Made by a program: the position numbers and the translations under genes
The notes under the pieces: model-generated
Seen by the model: the letters and a program-made list of their open reading frames with translations, nothing else
Databases searched by the model: none
Told to the model about the DNA's origin: nothing
Shown: positions 51,687 to 61,549 of the stretch, piece after piece
Numbering within the stretch: the first letter of the stretch is position 1
How the letters are laid out: each line of letters begins with the position of its first letter
Assembly (NCBI RefSeq): GCF_900115605.1
Contig: NZ_FOXC01000007.1
Location: 1-64,000, forward strand
Source: Halolactibacillus halophilus
GTDB lineage: Bacteria; Bacillota; Bacilli; Bacillales; Amphibacillaceae
Reading direction: 5' to 3'
Length of the DNA: 64,000 nucleotides

Positions 51687-51740
51687 ATTAAGTATTTAAG
51701 TAATTAACTAAATAATAAAACATATAGAATAGAAAGTCAA
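51687..51740 (-). promoter_or_regulatory. sdpR promoter and likely operator
   Basis: Read leftward: TTGACT (51740-51735), 17-base spacer, TATTAT (51717-51712). Three imperfect 8-bp repeats follow at 51687-51710 (ATTAAGTA, TTTAAGTA, ATTAACTA on the + strand), between the -10 and the ribosome binding site. These repeats are the best candidates for SdpR binding. Confidence 0.65.
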
Positions 51741-51847
51741 TATAGAACACAGTATGATAGAAAAACAATAGTGAAATTATGGCTTAGGAAATAATCCCCC
51801 TTGTCAAAACAGGTGAAAATTTGTATAATACTCATGTAACAGATTGC

Positions 51848-51920
51848 GGGGCATTAGCTCAGCTGGGAGAGCGCTACACTGGCAGTGTAGAGGTCAGCGG
51901 TTCGAACCCGCTATGCTCCA
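51848..51920 (+). tRNA. tRNA-Ala (anticodon GGC)
   Basis: Acceptor GGGGCAT pairs with ATGCTCC, including the G3-U70 pair that identifies alanine tRNA. D-arm GCTCAGCTGGGAGAGC; anticodon arm CTACA-CTGGCAG-TGTAG with GGC; T-arm GCGGTTCGAACCCGC. The discriminator is A at 51920. The CCA end is not encoded (CTT follows). Alone, not in an rRNA cluster. Confidence 0.97.
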
Positions 51921-52066
51921 CTTACTCTCTTAAGGGATGGTCCCATTCGTTTTTTATGAGACGCGCCTGTACATCTATTGATGACCACGTTGGTTTTTTA
52001 AAATACCTTTATTGATTGATTTTTTTACACCAACGAAATGTTATTTTAAAAGCATAAAATATATTT

Positions 52067-52111
52067 AAATCAGTCAGCTCGCTTTAAAAAGCATGCTGAC
52101 TGATTTTTTTT
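52067..52111 (+). terminator. Hairpin between tRNA-Ala and rbsR
   Basis: A 12-bp stem AAATCAGTCAGC/GCTGACTGATTT with TTTTTT. It ends tRNA or upstream transcription before the ribose promoter. Confidence 0.88.
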
Positions 52112-52150
52112 GTATCTTGACAAAGAGAAAATTAAATATTGTAACAGTGG

Positions 52151-52197
52151 TTGACAATCTGATCATTATCAATTATATTGTATGTAACCGGTTACAT
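52151..52197 (+). promoter_or_regulatory. rbs operon promoter and RbsR operator
   Basis: TTGACA (52151-52156), 17-base spacer, TATATT (52174-52179). A perfect 16-bp palindrome ATGTAACCGGTTACAT (52182-52197) covers the start point. The central CCGG fits a LacI-family operator, most likely for RbsR; CcpA could also bind. Confidence 0.88.
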
Positions 52198-52213
52198 GAA
52201 GTGAGGGATAACA

Positions 52214-53191
52214 ATGGCAACGATAAAAGATGTCGCAAAACATGCGAACGTATCTGTGGCAACCGTGTCACGATATTTAAATAAAAAAGGTTATTTAAGT
52301 AAAGAAGCTGAACAAAAAGTAAAAGAAGCCATTGGTGCACTGAACTATAAACCGAACTCAGTAGCACGGTCGTTATATCATAAAACGTCAAAAATGTTAG
52401 GACTCGTTATACCGGATATCACGAACCCGTTCTTTCCAGAACTGGCACGTGCGGTTGAGGATGTTGCTTTAACCTATGGTTATACGGTGGTGATTTGTAA
52501 TACAGATGAGGATATTGATAAAGAAAAACACTACATTGAAGCACTTAAATCAAAATATGTGGATGGCTTGATTATTGCGACACATGAATTAAGTGAAAAG
52601 GATTATTTAGATTTAGGTATTCCGCTTGTGATGCTTGATCGAACAATTGGTGAAGCAATTCCGAGTGTTAGATCAAATAACCGAGAAGGTGCAAAACTTG
52701 GCACAAAGTACTTAATTGAACAGGGGTGTCAATTTATTGCTCATGTCCGGGGGCCATTAACTATAAAAACAGCTTATGATCGCTATCTAGGTTTTAAAGA
52801 TGTTGTTGACCAACATCAGACACGGCATGAAATTGTTGAAAGTGCATTTGATATTGATGAATCAAAGCAAAAAATCTTAAAGATTTTAAATGAATATCCT
52901 GAAATCGATGGGATTTTTACGAGTAGTGATGTCATGGCTGTAGGGGCTTTAAAAGCTACGCAATCTCTAGGTTTACATGTACCTGAAGATATACAAATCA
53001 TTGGTTTTGATGGTATTCCGTTAGGTGAGATGTTAATCCCGAGCTTAACAACGATTAGTCAATCCATTTATAAAATGGGCACATTAGCTTGTAGACTATT
53101 GATTAAACAAATAGAAAAGAAACCTTTAGAAGAATTACATTTTGTACTAGAAACCGAGCTAAAAATAAGAGAAACAACAAGAGGTGAATGA
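52214..53191 (+). CDS. rbsR: Ribose operon repressor, LacI family, 325 aa
   Basis: The N-terminal LacI helix-turn-helix (ATIKDVAKHANVSVATVSRYLNKKGYLS) and hinge NYKPNSVARSL precede a ribose-binding-type sensor domain (residues about 60-325, with LGLVIPDITNPFFPELARAVE). First gene of rbsRKDACB, with its own palindromic operator upstream. It stops 1 base before the ribokinase start. Expected to release DNA when a ribose derivative is bound. Confidence 0.95.
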   Translation: MATIKDVAKHANVSVATVSRYLNKKGYLSKEAEQKVKEAIGALNYKPNSVARSLYHKTSKMLGLVIPDITNPFFPELARAVEDVALTYGYTVVICNTDEDIDKEKHYIEALKSKYVDGLIIATHELSEKDYLDLGIPLVMLDRTIGEAIPSVRSNNREGAKLGTKYLIEQGCQFIAHVRGPLTIKTAYDRYLGFKDVVDQHQTRHEIVESAFDIDESKQKILKILNEYPEIDGIFTSSDVMAVGALKATQSLGLHVPEDIQIIGFDGIPLGEMLIPSLTTISQSIYKMGTLACRLLIKQIEKKPLEELHFVLETELKIRETTRGE

Positions 53192-53192
53192 A

Positions 53193-54062
53193 ATGAAACA
53201 AAAACAAGTTACGGTGATTGGAAGTATTAATTTAGATATGGTAACTACGTCGGATCGGATACCGCATCAAGGCGAAACAATGATGGGAACAGGGTTTAAT
53301 ACTGTCCCAGGAGGTAAAGGCGCAAATCAAGCGGTTGCAGCGGCTCGACTCGGAGCTGATGTGACTATGATTGGTTGTGTGGGGGATGATCCTTTTGGTA
53401 AAGTGTTAATAGAAAATCTTCAACGAGAAGGCGTTTTAACCGATTATGTGGAACCGGTTACAGATGTACCTTCCGGTGTTGCGACTATTCTTGTATCAGA
53501 CGGTGATAATCGAATTATCGTAACGCCAGGAGCAAACGATTATGTTACACCAACATATGTAGAAAAATATTTAGACGTGATCGACCAGAGTAACATTGTT
53601 GTCTTGCAACTTGAAATACCGTTAAAGACGATTGAATATGTAACCGGTTATTGTTATCGACATAACATTCCCGTCATTTTAAACCCGGCACCGATTCAAG
53701 AAGTTCCAGATGACGTACTCAAACAAGTAACCTATGTCACACCAAATGAAACAGAAGTCACATCCTTAGATGTTGGGAAAGAAAAATTGATTGTAACTGA
53801 GGGTAAACAAGGGGTAAGGTATTTTCAGAACGGCAAAGTTCAACATGTACCGGGTTTTAATGTTACCGTTGAAGATACGACAGGAGCAGGAGATACGTTT
53901 AACGGGGCTTTAGCTGTTTATTTAGCGGAAAATCACTCATTAAAAGAGGCCATTATATTTGCCAACGCAGCGGCCGCTTTATCCGTCCGGAAATTCGGAG
54001 CACAAGGCGGTATGCCAAGCCGCAGTGAAGTGATTGAATTAATGAAAAAGGGTGGTCAATAG
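53193..54062 (+). CDS. rbsK: Ribokinase, 289 aa
   Basis: PfkB-family kinase that phosphorylates ribose at O5. GSINLDMV near the start and [19 protein letters not shown] form the substrate lid; [19 protein letters not shown] carries the catalytic Asp and anion hole. The start at 53193 is 8 bases after AGAGG; the GTG at 53184 is too close to that site. Coupled to rbsR. Confidence 0.96.
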   Translation: MKQKQVTVIGSINLDMVTTSDRIPHQGETMMGTGFNTVPGGKGANQAVAAARLGADVTMIGCVGDDPFGKVLIENLQREGVLTDYVEPVTDVPSGVATILVSDGDNRIIVTPGANDYVTPTYVEKYLDVIDQSNIVVLQLEIPLKTIEYVTGYCYRHNIPVILNPAPIQEVPDDVLKQVTYVTPNETEVTSLDVGKEKLIVTEGKQGVRYFQNGKVQHVPGFNVTVEDTTGAGDTFNGALAVYLAENHSLKEAIIFANAAAALSVRKFGAQGGMPSRSEVIELMKKGGQ

Positions 54063-54064
54063 AT

Positions 54065-54454
54065 ATGAAAAAGCATGGTATATTAAATCGAGACATCGCA
54101 AGTGTATTAAGCCATCTTGGGCACACGGATCAAATCGTGATTGCTGATTGTGGTTTACCGATTCCAGATGGTGTCCGCTGTATTGACCTCACATTAAAAC
54201 TCGGGGATCCGTCTTTTTTATCCGTTGTTGAGGAAGTACTTAACGACATGGCTGTCGAACAGATGATACTTGCAAAAGAGATAAAAGCTAATAATCAAAT
54301 AATCGAAACGCGTTTAAGCTCACGTGATATTCCAATTAGTTATCTCACACATGAAGCTTTTAAAACACAAACAAAACAGGCCAAAGTCATTATTCGGACA
54401 GGGGAAGCGACGCCTTATGCTAATGTTATTTTACAATCAGGTGTCATCTTTTAA
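54065..54454 (+). CDS. rbsD: D-ribose pyranase, 129 aa
   Basis: Converts beta-ribopyranose to the furanose form used by ribokinase. The opening [34 protein letters not shown] holds the catalytic His and the family signature. Complete. Two bases after rbsK, in the operon. Confidence 0.95.
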   Translation: MKKHGILNRDIASVLSHLGHTDQIVIADCGLPIPDGVRCIDLTLKLGDPSFLSVVEEVLNDMAVEQMILAKEIKANNQIIETRLSSRDIPISYLTHEAFKTQTKQAKVIIRTGEATPYANVILQSGVIF

Positions 54455-54478
54455 GGGCAAGAAAAGGAGGTAAGGAAC

Positions 54479-55972
54479 ATGATTGAAATGTACGGGATTA
54501 CTAAATCATTCAGTGCTAATAAAGTACTTAATGGTGTGAACTTTACGGTTGAACCTGGTGAAATTCATGCGCTTATGGGTGAAAATGGTGCAGGTAAATC
54601 GACATTAATGAAGATTCTTTCTGGAATTTATAAGCGTGATGCTGGTCAAATTAAAGTGAAGAGTAATGATGTCACGTATACACATCCTGATGAGGCAGAA
54701 GAAGATGGGATTGTTGTTATTCACCAAGAGCTAAACATCCTACCTGAACTAACAGTTCAAGAGAATTTATTCTTAGGAAAAGAACTTACCTATAAATTTG
54801 GTTGGATGAATACAAAAGCAATGGAACAAGAGACGAAAAAGCAACTTAGTCAATTAGGACTTGATGTCGCACCCCACACATTGGCGAAAGATTTGTCTGT
54901 TGGAAAGCAACAAATATTAGAGATAGCTAAAGCATTAATGACAAAAGCAGAAGTCATCATTATGGATGAGCCAACAGCTGCTCTTACTGATCGAGAAATC
55001 GACACGCTGTTTGCAGTCATCCAGCGTTTGAAAAAACAAGGGGTATCATTTGTGTATATCTCTCACCGAATGGAAGAGATTTTCGCTATCTGTGATCGTA
55101 TTACCGTTTTAAGAGACGGTGTCTCTATTGGCACACGATTCATTAAACAAACCACGTTTGATGAGATTGTGAGTATGATGGTAGGACGCGAGTTAGGTAA
55201 TCGCTATCCTGATCGAACCCATCAAGCAAAAGAAGTAAAATTAAAAATAGAAAACTTATCATTAACGGGATTATTTAACGATATTTCCTTCGAAGTGAGG
55301 AGTGGAGAAATACTCGGTGTGTCTGGCCTTATGGGAGCTGGTCGGTCTGAGGTTGTAGAAACAATCTTCGGTTATCGTAAAAAGACAGCTGGTAACGTGA
55401 TATTAGACGGAAAAATTGTCGATATCAATCACCCATCAGATGCTATTAAACGCAGTATTGGATTTATTTCAGAAGATCGAAAATCAAAAGGCTTAATTGT
55501 TGATTTTTCTGTTGGAGATAATTTAAATTTAGCTAACTTGAAAGCGTTATCACGTAATGGGTGGATGAATGATAAAAAGTCAACTGAATTATATGAAGAA
55601 ATGCAACAAGCACTCAATATTAAAGTAACGGGCGAACATCAATTAGCTAAATCACTCAGTGGTGGTAATCAACAAAAAGTGGTTTTAGGCAAATGGTTAG
55701 GCACCCGTCCAGATGTTCTTATACTAGATGAGCCAACGCGCGGGGTTGATGTTGGTTCAAAAAAAGAAATCTATACGATTATGTGTGACCTCGCTAAACA
55801 GGGCGTAGCGATTATAATGGTCTCATCTGAATTACCAGAAATTATTGGAATGAGTGACCGTGTGGCCGTTATGAGTGAAGGACAGTTAATGACCATATTA
55901 AATCGAGATAACTTAACAGAAGAGACAATCATGCATTATGCAACAGGAGGAGATAAACATGTTAAAAAATAA
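54479..55972 (+). CDS. rbsA: Ribose ABC transporter ATPase with two nucleotide domains, 497 aa
   Basis: Two fused ATPase domains. Domain 1 has GENGAGKST, signature LSVGKQQ and Walker B IIMDEPTAAL. Domain 2 has GLMGAGRSEV, signature LSGGNQQK and LILDEPTRGVD. The second Walker A (GAGRSE) and the first signature (LSVGK) are altered, as is usual for RbsA, giving unequal sites. AAAGGAGG precedes the ATG. Overlaps rbsC by 14 bases. Confidence 0.96.
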   Translation: MIEMYGITKSFSANKVLNGVNFTVEPGEIHALMGENGAGKSTLMKILSGIYKRDAGQIKVKSNDVTYTHPDEAEEDGIVVIHQELNILPELTVQENLFLGKELTYKFGWMNTKAMEQETKKQLSQLGLDVAPHTLAKDLSVGKQQILEIAKALMTKAEVIIMDEPTAALTDREIDTLFAVIQRLKKQGVSFVYISHRMEEIFAICDRITVLRDGVSIGTRFIKQTTFDEIVSMMVGRELGNRYPDRTHQAKEVKLKIENLSLTGLFNDISFEVRSGEILGVSGLMGAGRSEVVETIFGYRKKTAGNVILDGKIVDINHPSDAIKRSIGFISEDRKSKGLIVDFSVGDNLNLANLKALSRNGWMNDKKSTELYEEMQQALNIKVTGEHQLAKSLSGGNQQKVVLGKWLGTRPDVLILDEPTRGVDVGSKKEIYTIMCDLAKQGVAIIMVSSELPEIIGMSDRVAVMSEGQLMTILNRDNLTEETIMHYATGGDKHVKK

Positions 55973-56897
55973 ACGGATCCCCCATTTAGTCGCCCAACTT
56001 GGTCCACTGGTTGGATTACTTATTATCGTGGTGATTATTAGTATCATTGATCCAGGATTCTTATCTGCAGGTAACTTATTGAATGTCTTTCGACAAGTAT
56101 CGATTAATGCGATGATTGCCTTTGGGATGACGTTTGTTATTCTAACAGGCGGAATCGACTTATCCGTCGGCTCAACACTAGCTTTGTCAAGTGCTGTATC
56201 TGCGTCATTACTTGCAAGCGGTCTCGATCCTATACTAGCCGTATTAGCTGGGTTAATATCAGGTGCAATACTCGGTGCGATTAATGGGATTGTCATTGCG
56301 AAAGGTCATGTAGCACCGTTCATCGCCACATTAGCGACTATGACAATCTTTAGAGGATTGACACTTGTTGTCACGGATCGTCGTCCAATCTCAGGTTTAG
56401 GTGATTCTACATTCTTCCAAATGATTGGCAAGGGATATTTATTTGGCATACCGGTTCCAGTTGTTTTAGTAGGAATTGTGTTTATCATCTTGTTTCTCGT
56501 CTTAAAGAAAACGACACTTGGTCGACGTATTTATGCTGTTGGCGGTAATGAAGAAGCAGCTATTTTATCTGGTATACACTCAGATCGTGTTAAAATTTTC
56601 GCGTATAGTTTAATTGGTTTTCTCTCAAGTGTCGCTGGAATGATTTTAACCTCACGTTTAAGTTCAGCCCAGCCAACGGCTGGTGAATCATACGAATTAG
56701 ATGCCATTGCAGCTGTTGTATTAGGTGGAACAAGCCTGTCTGGTGGTAAAGGTAAGATTGTTGGAACGCTCATCGGTGTCTTAATCATCGGTGTATTAAA
56801 TAATGGTTTGAATTTACTTGGTGTCAGTTCAACCTTTCAGCAGGTAGTAAAAGGTAGCGTCATTCTCTTAGCGGTACTTGTTGACCGTAAAAAGTAA
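55959..56897 (+). CDS. rbsC: Ribose ABC transporter permease, 312 aa
   Basis: Eight to ten helices, with the family stretch GMTFVILTGGIDLSVGSTLALSSAVSA and the YAVGGNEEAAILSGI loop of sugar permeases. The ATG at 55959 follows AGGAGG by 8 bases inside the end of rbsA. The rest of the operon (rbsA, rbsB) supplies the partners. Confidence 0.95.
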   Translation: MLKNKRIPHLVAQLGPLVGLLIIVVIISIIDPGFLSAGNLLNVFRQVSINAMIAFGMTFVILTGGIDLSVGSTLALSSAVSASLLASGLDPILAVLAGLISGAILGAINGIVIAKGHVAPFIATLATMTIFRGLTLVVTDRRPISGLGDSTFFQMIGKGYLFGIPVPVVLVGIVFIILFLVLKKTTLGRRIYAVGGNEEAAILSGIHSDRVKIFAYSLIGFLSSVAGMILTSRLSSAQPTAGESYELDAIAAVVLGGTSLSGGKGKIVGTLIGVLIIGVLNNGLNLLGVSSTFQQVVKGSVILLAVLVDRKK

Positions 56898-56965
56898 ACG
56901 TAAAAAGTGGTTCAAACAGCCGCGTGCTGTCGAATAAATATTAAAAAGAAAATGGAGTGAGTCAA

Positions 56966-57886
56966 ATGAAAAAAATGAAAATGTTTCTCATGTTACTGAT
57001 TGGTCTTATTGTTATGAGTGCGTGTTCGCTTGATGCCCCTGGTTCAGAATCAGATGAGTCATCGACTGATAGTGATGATACAATGACGATTGGTTTCTCT
57101 ATTTCAACCCTTAACAACCCGTTTTTTGTAACGCTAGCTGAAGGGGCAGAAGCTCAAGCTGAAGCGCGCGGAGCTAGTATTAGAGTCATTGATGCAGAAG
57201 ATGATGTGTCTAAACAAATCAATGATGTTGAAGACCTCATTCAACAAGATGTTGATATTATTATGATTAATCCGACTGATTCAGCATCAGTTGGTACCGC
57301 TGTTGAATCGGCTAATCAAGCCGGCATTCCAGTCATTACTGTCGACCGTGTTTCTGAAGGTGGCGATGTAGCGGTCCACGTGGCAAGTGATAATGTGGAG
57401 GGTGGCAAACTCGCCGGCGAATTAATGGTTGAACTTGTTGGTGAAGGTAGTCAAGTAGCAGAACTGGAAGGTATTCCAGGATCATCAGCAGCACGTGAAC
57501 GTGGTGAAGGTTTTAACACAGTCGCAGATGAACAGTTAGACGTTGTTACAAAACAAACAGCAAACTTTAACCGGGCAGAAGGATTAACGGTGATGGAAAA
57601 TATCCTTCAGAGCGAATCGGATATTAAAGGGGTGTTTGCTCACAATGATGAAATGGCTTTAGGTGCGATTGAGGCAGCAGAGGCAGCTGGTTTAAGTGAC
57701 TTGGTGATTATTGGATTTGATGCGACAGATGATGCGGTGAAAGCTGTTGAGGAAGGTCGTTTAAGTGGTACCATTGCGCAACGTCCGTTATTAATTGGTC
57801 AAGAAGCCATTGATGCGGCAGTAGCTTTATCAAATGATGAAGAAGTCGAGGCCTTCATTCCAGTTGCTTTAGAGGTAGTTCGTTAA
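56966..57886 (+). CDS. rbsB: Ribose-binding lipoprotein, 306 aa
   Basis: Receptor of the ribose importer, anchored outside the cell: lipobox VMSAC at about residues 15-19. An acidic linker (SESDESSTDSDD) follows, then the sugar-binding fold (GFSISTLNNPFFVTLAEGAEAQA, NPTDSASVGTAVESANQAGIPVITVDR, FAHNDEMALGAIEAAEAAG). The start at 56966 follows GGAG by 8 bases. Last gene of rbsRKDACB; terminator at 57915. Confidence 0.95.
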   Translation: MKKMKMFLMLLIGLIVMSACSLDAPGSESDESSTDSDDTMTIGFSISTLNNPFFVTLAEGAEAQAEARGASIRVIDAEDDVSKQINDVEDLIQQDVDIIMINPTDSASVGTAVESANQAGIPVITVDRVSEGGDVAVHVASDNVEGGKLAGELMVELVGEGSQVAELEGIPGSSAARERGEGFNTVADEQLDVVTKQTANFNRAEGLTVMENILQSESDIKGVFAHNDEMALGAIEAAEAAGLSDLVIIGFDATDDAVKAVEEGRLSGTIAQRPLLIGQEAIDAAVALSNDEEVEAFIPVALEVVR

Positions 57887-57914
57887 GTTTTATTTTAATG
57901 TATTATGAAGTTAG

Positions 57915-57956
57915 AAAAGGTCCTATGCTTAGCATTAAAAGCATGGGACCTTTTTG
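57915..57956 (+). terminator. rbs operon terminator
   Basis: AAAAGGTCCTATGCTT and AAGCATGGGACCTTTT form a 16-bp stem with one mismatch and a T-tail. Confidence 0.9.
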
Positions 57957-57975
57957 TCTATTTTTTTTTGTGTCC

Positions 57976-58458
57976 TTAGACCGTTGGAATTATTTCTTCA
58001 TGCATCGTTTCTTTTTTTAATTCAGTCGTTGATTTAAGCAATCTTAAGTAATTTTCTGTTACAACAGAGGTGTCTGTTAAGAGGTCGACAACATGTTGTT
58101 TGTAACGAGTAAAAATCGTTAGACTATACATAATCCAAAGTACTTTTTGTAAGTAACGGCCAAAACCTTCACGCACAAGGACGGTTGTCCAGCTGAGCTT
58201 TTCTTCATTGATCGCAATCACTCGAATACCGAAAATCATTTTACCTAGTGTTTGACCATTAGTAAATTTCGTCATAAGAATGAAATACAGCAAGTAAATA
58301 CTAAGTGATAACACCGTTTTCACCAAACTATCATCTAAAAAGAATAAGAATAAACGAGAAAGTGAACCGATCAAGATCACATCAACAGTAAAAGCAAATA
58401 ATCGAATGAAAAATCCTGCATAAAAATAATCCGGATAATCATTAAATCGCTTAATCAT
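57976..58458 (-). CDS. RDD-family membrane protein, 160 aa
   Basis: Three membrane helices. RLFAFTVDVILIGSLSRLF carries the Arg-Asp pair typical of the RDD fold, and TNGQTLGKMIFGIRVIA is the second family block. Some RDD proteins are Na+/H+ antiporters, but most are unassigned. Starts 1 base after sppA ends, so the two are an operon; in B. subtilis sppA (yteI) is followed by the RDD gene yteJ. Confidence 0.87.
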   Translation of the reverse strand: MIKRFNDYPDYFYAGFFIRLFAFTVDVILIGSLSRLFLFFLDDSLVKTVLSLSIYLLYFILMTKFTNGQTLGKMIFGIRVIAINEEKLSWTTVLVREGFGRYLQKVLWIMYSLTIFTRYKQHVVDLLTDTSVVTENYLRLLKSTTELKKETMHEEIIPTV

Positions 58459-58459
58459 A

Positions 58460-59479
58460 TTACAGCCCCCTATAAAGGTACTTAAATGTTGGGGCTTCCT
58501 CTGTCTGTCCAATCGAATTTAGAGGTGTTGATTCCGCTTGAGGTAACAGTTGTTTCATTGATAGGAAAAATTGATCGAACATGGTTAAAGATGAACCTTC
58601 ATATTGAAAGACTTCGGCACCAGATAAATCAAAATCAGCTTCAAGTGTTGCTAAAGCATCATCAAAGTAACCAATTTCATCCACAAGCCCAAGAGTTTCA
58701 GCCTGAGCCCCACTATAAATACGTCCGTCTGCTAAATCGAGTACTTGCTCACGTGACATATCGCGTCCTGTAATAATCTCACTTACGAAACGCTCATACA
58801 TGCCATCAACAAGCTCTTGTAAGACGGCAATTTCTTCTTCTGTATTTGGGCGGGTGGTAGAACCTAAGTCTTTTAAATCACCGCTTTTAATCGTTGTATC
58901 TTCAATGCCTAACTTATCAAGTAAACCAGACACATTAAAACCTTGCATAATGACACCAATTGATCCAGTTAAGGTCTCTTTGGTCGCAAAGATCTTTTCT
59001 GATTGCGCTGATATGTAATAGCCACCACTCGCAGCCATACTTTCCATGACTGTATAGACAGGAATGTCGCGGGCCTCTTTTACTTCTTTGATTTTATCAG
59101 TGAGTTCCGCACTTTCGTACACGCCCCCACCAGGTGTGTTAACGCGCAGAAGAATGGCTTTTACCGTATCATCTGTTTTTATTTGTTCCAGTTGGTCTAA
59201 GAGTAAAGTATGGTTATAACCCCCTTGAGCAAATGGTGCTGCTTGTTGATTAATCATCTCACCTTGAACATCGATTAAAGCAATCCGATTAAAACCATCC
59301 CCCTCTCTCACAACAGTTTCGGCCTGAGCATCGTCAATGAAGGCAGTGAAGAAATCCGTGGCTTTATCTTCGTTGTCTTCCTCATCAGCCATAAATATAG
59401 ATGCAGCAGCGGGTAAAATAAGTGATACAATTAGCACGATAATAGATAAGCCAATTGCCACCCAACGTTTATTCGTCAT
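58460..59479 (-). CDS. sppA: Signal peptide peptidase SppA, 339 aa
   Basis: Membrane-anchored serine protease that clears leftover signal peptides. One N-terminal helix (about residues 8-28) is followed by the S49 domain: LLRVNTPGGGVYESAELTDKI, MAASGGYYISAQSEKIFA (Ser nucleophile), TLTGSIGVIMQ, and a lysine base likely in IKSGDLKDLGS. The ATG at 59479 follows AAAAGGAGG. Operon with the RDD gene, as with B. subtilis yteI-yteJ. Confidence 0.93.
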   Translation of the reverse strand: MTNKRWVAIGLSIIVLIVSLILPAAASIFMADEEDNEDKATDFFTAFIDDAQAETVVREGDGFNRIALIDVQGEMINQQAAPFAQGGYNHTLLLDQLEQIKTDDTVKAILLRVNTPGGGVYESAELTDKIKEVKEARDIPVYTVMESMAASGGYYISAQSEKIFATKETLTGSIGVIMQGFNVSGLLDKLGIEDTTIKSGDLKDLGSTTRPNTEEEIAVLQELVDGMYERFVSEIITGRDMSREQVLDLADGRIYSGAQAETLGLVDEIGYFDDALATLEADFDLSGAEVFQYEGSSLTMFDQFFLSMKQLLPQAESTPLNSIGQTEEAPTFKYLYRGL

Positions 59480-59705
59480 AAAAATCCTCCTTTTGTTTTT
59501 ATTTTCACATATACAAGTATAACAAAAACTTACAATCTGTGTAACCTTTTGTTGAAAGTCCACTCGAGCTTTTTATCAGTCTCATCCCTTGACTTATGAT
59601 ATAATTTGAGATTGTATCACATACACGTTTTAATTTTAAAGCGTTTCTCAGTCATAAGAAAGCGTTGTGACGAGAGGGGCATACATAAAGAGAGGGGATT
59701 TTTAG

Positions 59706-61427
59706 ATGTTACGACGATTTTTTAGTTATTATAAGCCGTATAAAGGTCTATTTATGTTAGATTTTTCGGCTGCTGTATTGGTAGGTTTGCTCGAACTTGC
59801 CTTTCCACTGGCGGTGAATTATATTATCGATGAATTACTTCCGAGCGAAAATTTTTCTATTATCATGTTAGCGGCGTTTGTGTTACTGATGATTTATTTG
59901 CTTAATACATTCCTACATTTTGTGGTCACCTATTGGGGGCATATGTTAGGAATTAATATTGAAACAACGATGCGCCGGAAATTATTTGAACATCTGCAGT
60001 CGTTGTCATTTGGTTACTTTGATAATGCGAAAACAGGTCACTCTATTTCACGGTTAACGAAAGATTTAGAGGAGATTGGTGAAGTAGCTCACCACGGGCC
60101 AGAAGACGTCTTTGTCGCTGTGATGACGCTCATTGGCTCGTTATGGATTATGTTAACGATTGATGTCGAGTTAGCGCTGATTATTTTTACTGTTGTACCG
60201 CTTATCGTTGTTTTTGCGATTCATTTTAACAAAAAGATGACCAAAACATTTCGCCGTATGTTTCAAGATGTCGCCAATATTAATGCGAGAGTGGAAGATA
60301 GTATTGGTGGGATCCGAGTCGTTAAGGCATTTGCTAATGAAGCGTATGAATCGGATAAATTTCAAGAAAATAATATGGATTACCGCGTGACAAAGTTATC
60401 ATCATACAAAATTATGGCGCAGAATGTGACGGTTAACTATTTACTGATGCGACTAATCACCCTATCGACGTTAATGTTTGGATCTTATTTTGTCATTGAT
60501 AGTTCTTTATCACAGGGAGAATTTATCGCTTTCATTTTACTCACGAATATTTTAATTGGTCCAATCCAAAAAATTAATGCAGTGATTGAGAGTTATCCGA
60601 AAGGATTTGCTGGATTTAAACGTTACACAGATGTCCTTGACACGGAGCCAACAATTAAAGACCGAGCCAATGCTCGAAAGACTCATGTTAAGGGTGATAT
60701 TATTTATAAAGATGTGAGTTTTGGCTACACTAAAGACCAAGATGTTCTCAGTAGAATTAATTTATCGATTAAACAAGGAGAAACAGTAGCCTTCGTCGGA
60801 CCGACAGGCGCAGGAAAGACGACGTTGTGTAATTTACTGCCGCGGTTTTATGAAGTGACTAATGGATCCATAACCGTCGGTGGCGTTGACATTCGTGATG
60901 TGAAACAGCACTATTTACGTGAAAGTATTGGTGTTGTTCAACAAGATGTCTTTTTATTCTCTGGGACGGTTAGAGAAAACATTGCCTATGGTAAGCTTGA
61001 TGCAACTGATGTGGAAATATTAGAAGCGGCTAAACAAGCACGGCTCGATACATTCATCTTAAACCAACCTCAAGGGCTAGATACTGTGATTGGTGAACGA
61101 GGCGTAAAGCTATCGGGTGGACAAAAACAACGCTTATCCATCGCACGGATGTTTCTAAAAAACCCAGCGATTTTAATCCTTGATGAGGCAACGTCAGCAC
61201 TTGATACTGAAACAGAAATGAAAATTCAAAAAGCGCTTAACCGGTTATCGAAAGGTCGGACAACGCTTGTCATCGCTCACCGCCTAGCAACGATTAAAGA
61301 TGCTGATAAAATCGTTGTAGTGACAGAAGAAGGTATTAAGGAAACGGGTTCACATGAGGCATTATTAGCTAAAAAAGGTGCTTACAGTGAGCTGTATGCG
61401 GCTCAATTTGGTTTAACAAATGACTAG
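59706..61427 (+). CDS. ABC exporter with fused membrane and ATPase domains, 573 aa
   Basis: Half-size type IV exporter, probably a homodimer: six helices (about residues 15-300) then an ATPase with Walker A GPTGAGKTT, signature LSGGQKQR and Walker B LILDEATSALD. All catalytic residues are canonical, unlike the pair at 13080-16707. No partner or regulator adjoins it. The family covers drug and lipid export. GAGAGGGG precedes the ATG. Confidence 0.9.
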   Translation: MLRRFFSYYKPYKGLFMLDFSAAVLVGLLELAFPLAVNYIIDELLPSENFSIIMLAAFVLLMIYLLNTFLHFVVTYWGHMLGINIETTMRRKLFEHLQSLSFGYFDNAKTGHSISRLTKDLEEIGEVAHHGPEDVFVAVMTLIGSLWIMLTIDVELALIIFTVVPLIVVFAIHFNKKMTKTFRRMFQDVANINARVEDSIGGIRVVKAFANEAYESDKFQENNMDYRVTKLSSYKIMAQNVTVNYLLMRLITLSTLMFGSYFVIDSSLSQGEFIAFILLTNILIGPIQKINAVIESYPKGFAGFKRYTDVLDTEPTIKDRANARKTHVKGDIIYKDVSFGYTKDQDVLSRINLSIKQGETVAFVGPTGAGKTTLCNLLPRFYEVTNGSITVGGVDIRDVKQHYLRESIGVVQQDVFLFSGTVRENIAYGKLDATDVEILEAAKQARLDTFILNQPQGLDTVIGERGVKLSGGQKQRLSIARMFLKNPAILILDEATSALDTETEMKIQKALNRLSKGRTTLVIAHRLATIKDADKIVVVTEEGIKETGSHEALLAKKGAYSELYAAQFGLTND

Positions 61428-61455
61428 ACAATCGGTTGATATATTAACAGGATAA

Positions 61456-61497
61456 ACAAGCGCCCAATGGCAATGAAGATGCCGTTGGGCGCTTGTT
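61456..61497. terminator. Strong bidirectional terminator
   Basis: ACAAGCGCCCAATGGCA and TGCCGTTGGGCGCTTGT form a 17-bp stem with one G-U pair, between the exporter and nrdI ends. Confidence 0.9.
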
Positions 61498-61549
61498 TGC
61501 GTTTCATGTGATGACCAGTCATTGCCTCCATGGCATTTTCTACCCTGAC

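Noticed and set aside
51821-52015. 64-codon frame over the tRNA-Ala gene
   Set aside because: It is the tRNA sequence itself read as protein (LAQLGERYTGSVEVSGSNPLCST is the usual tRNA shadow).
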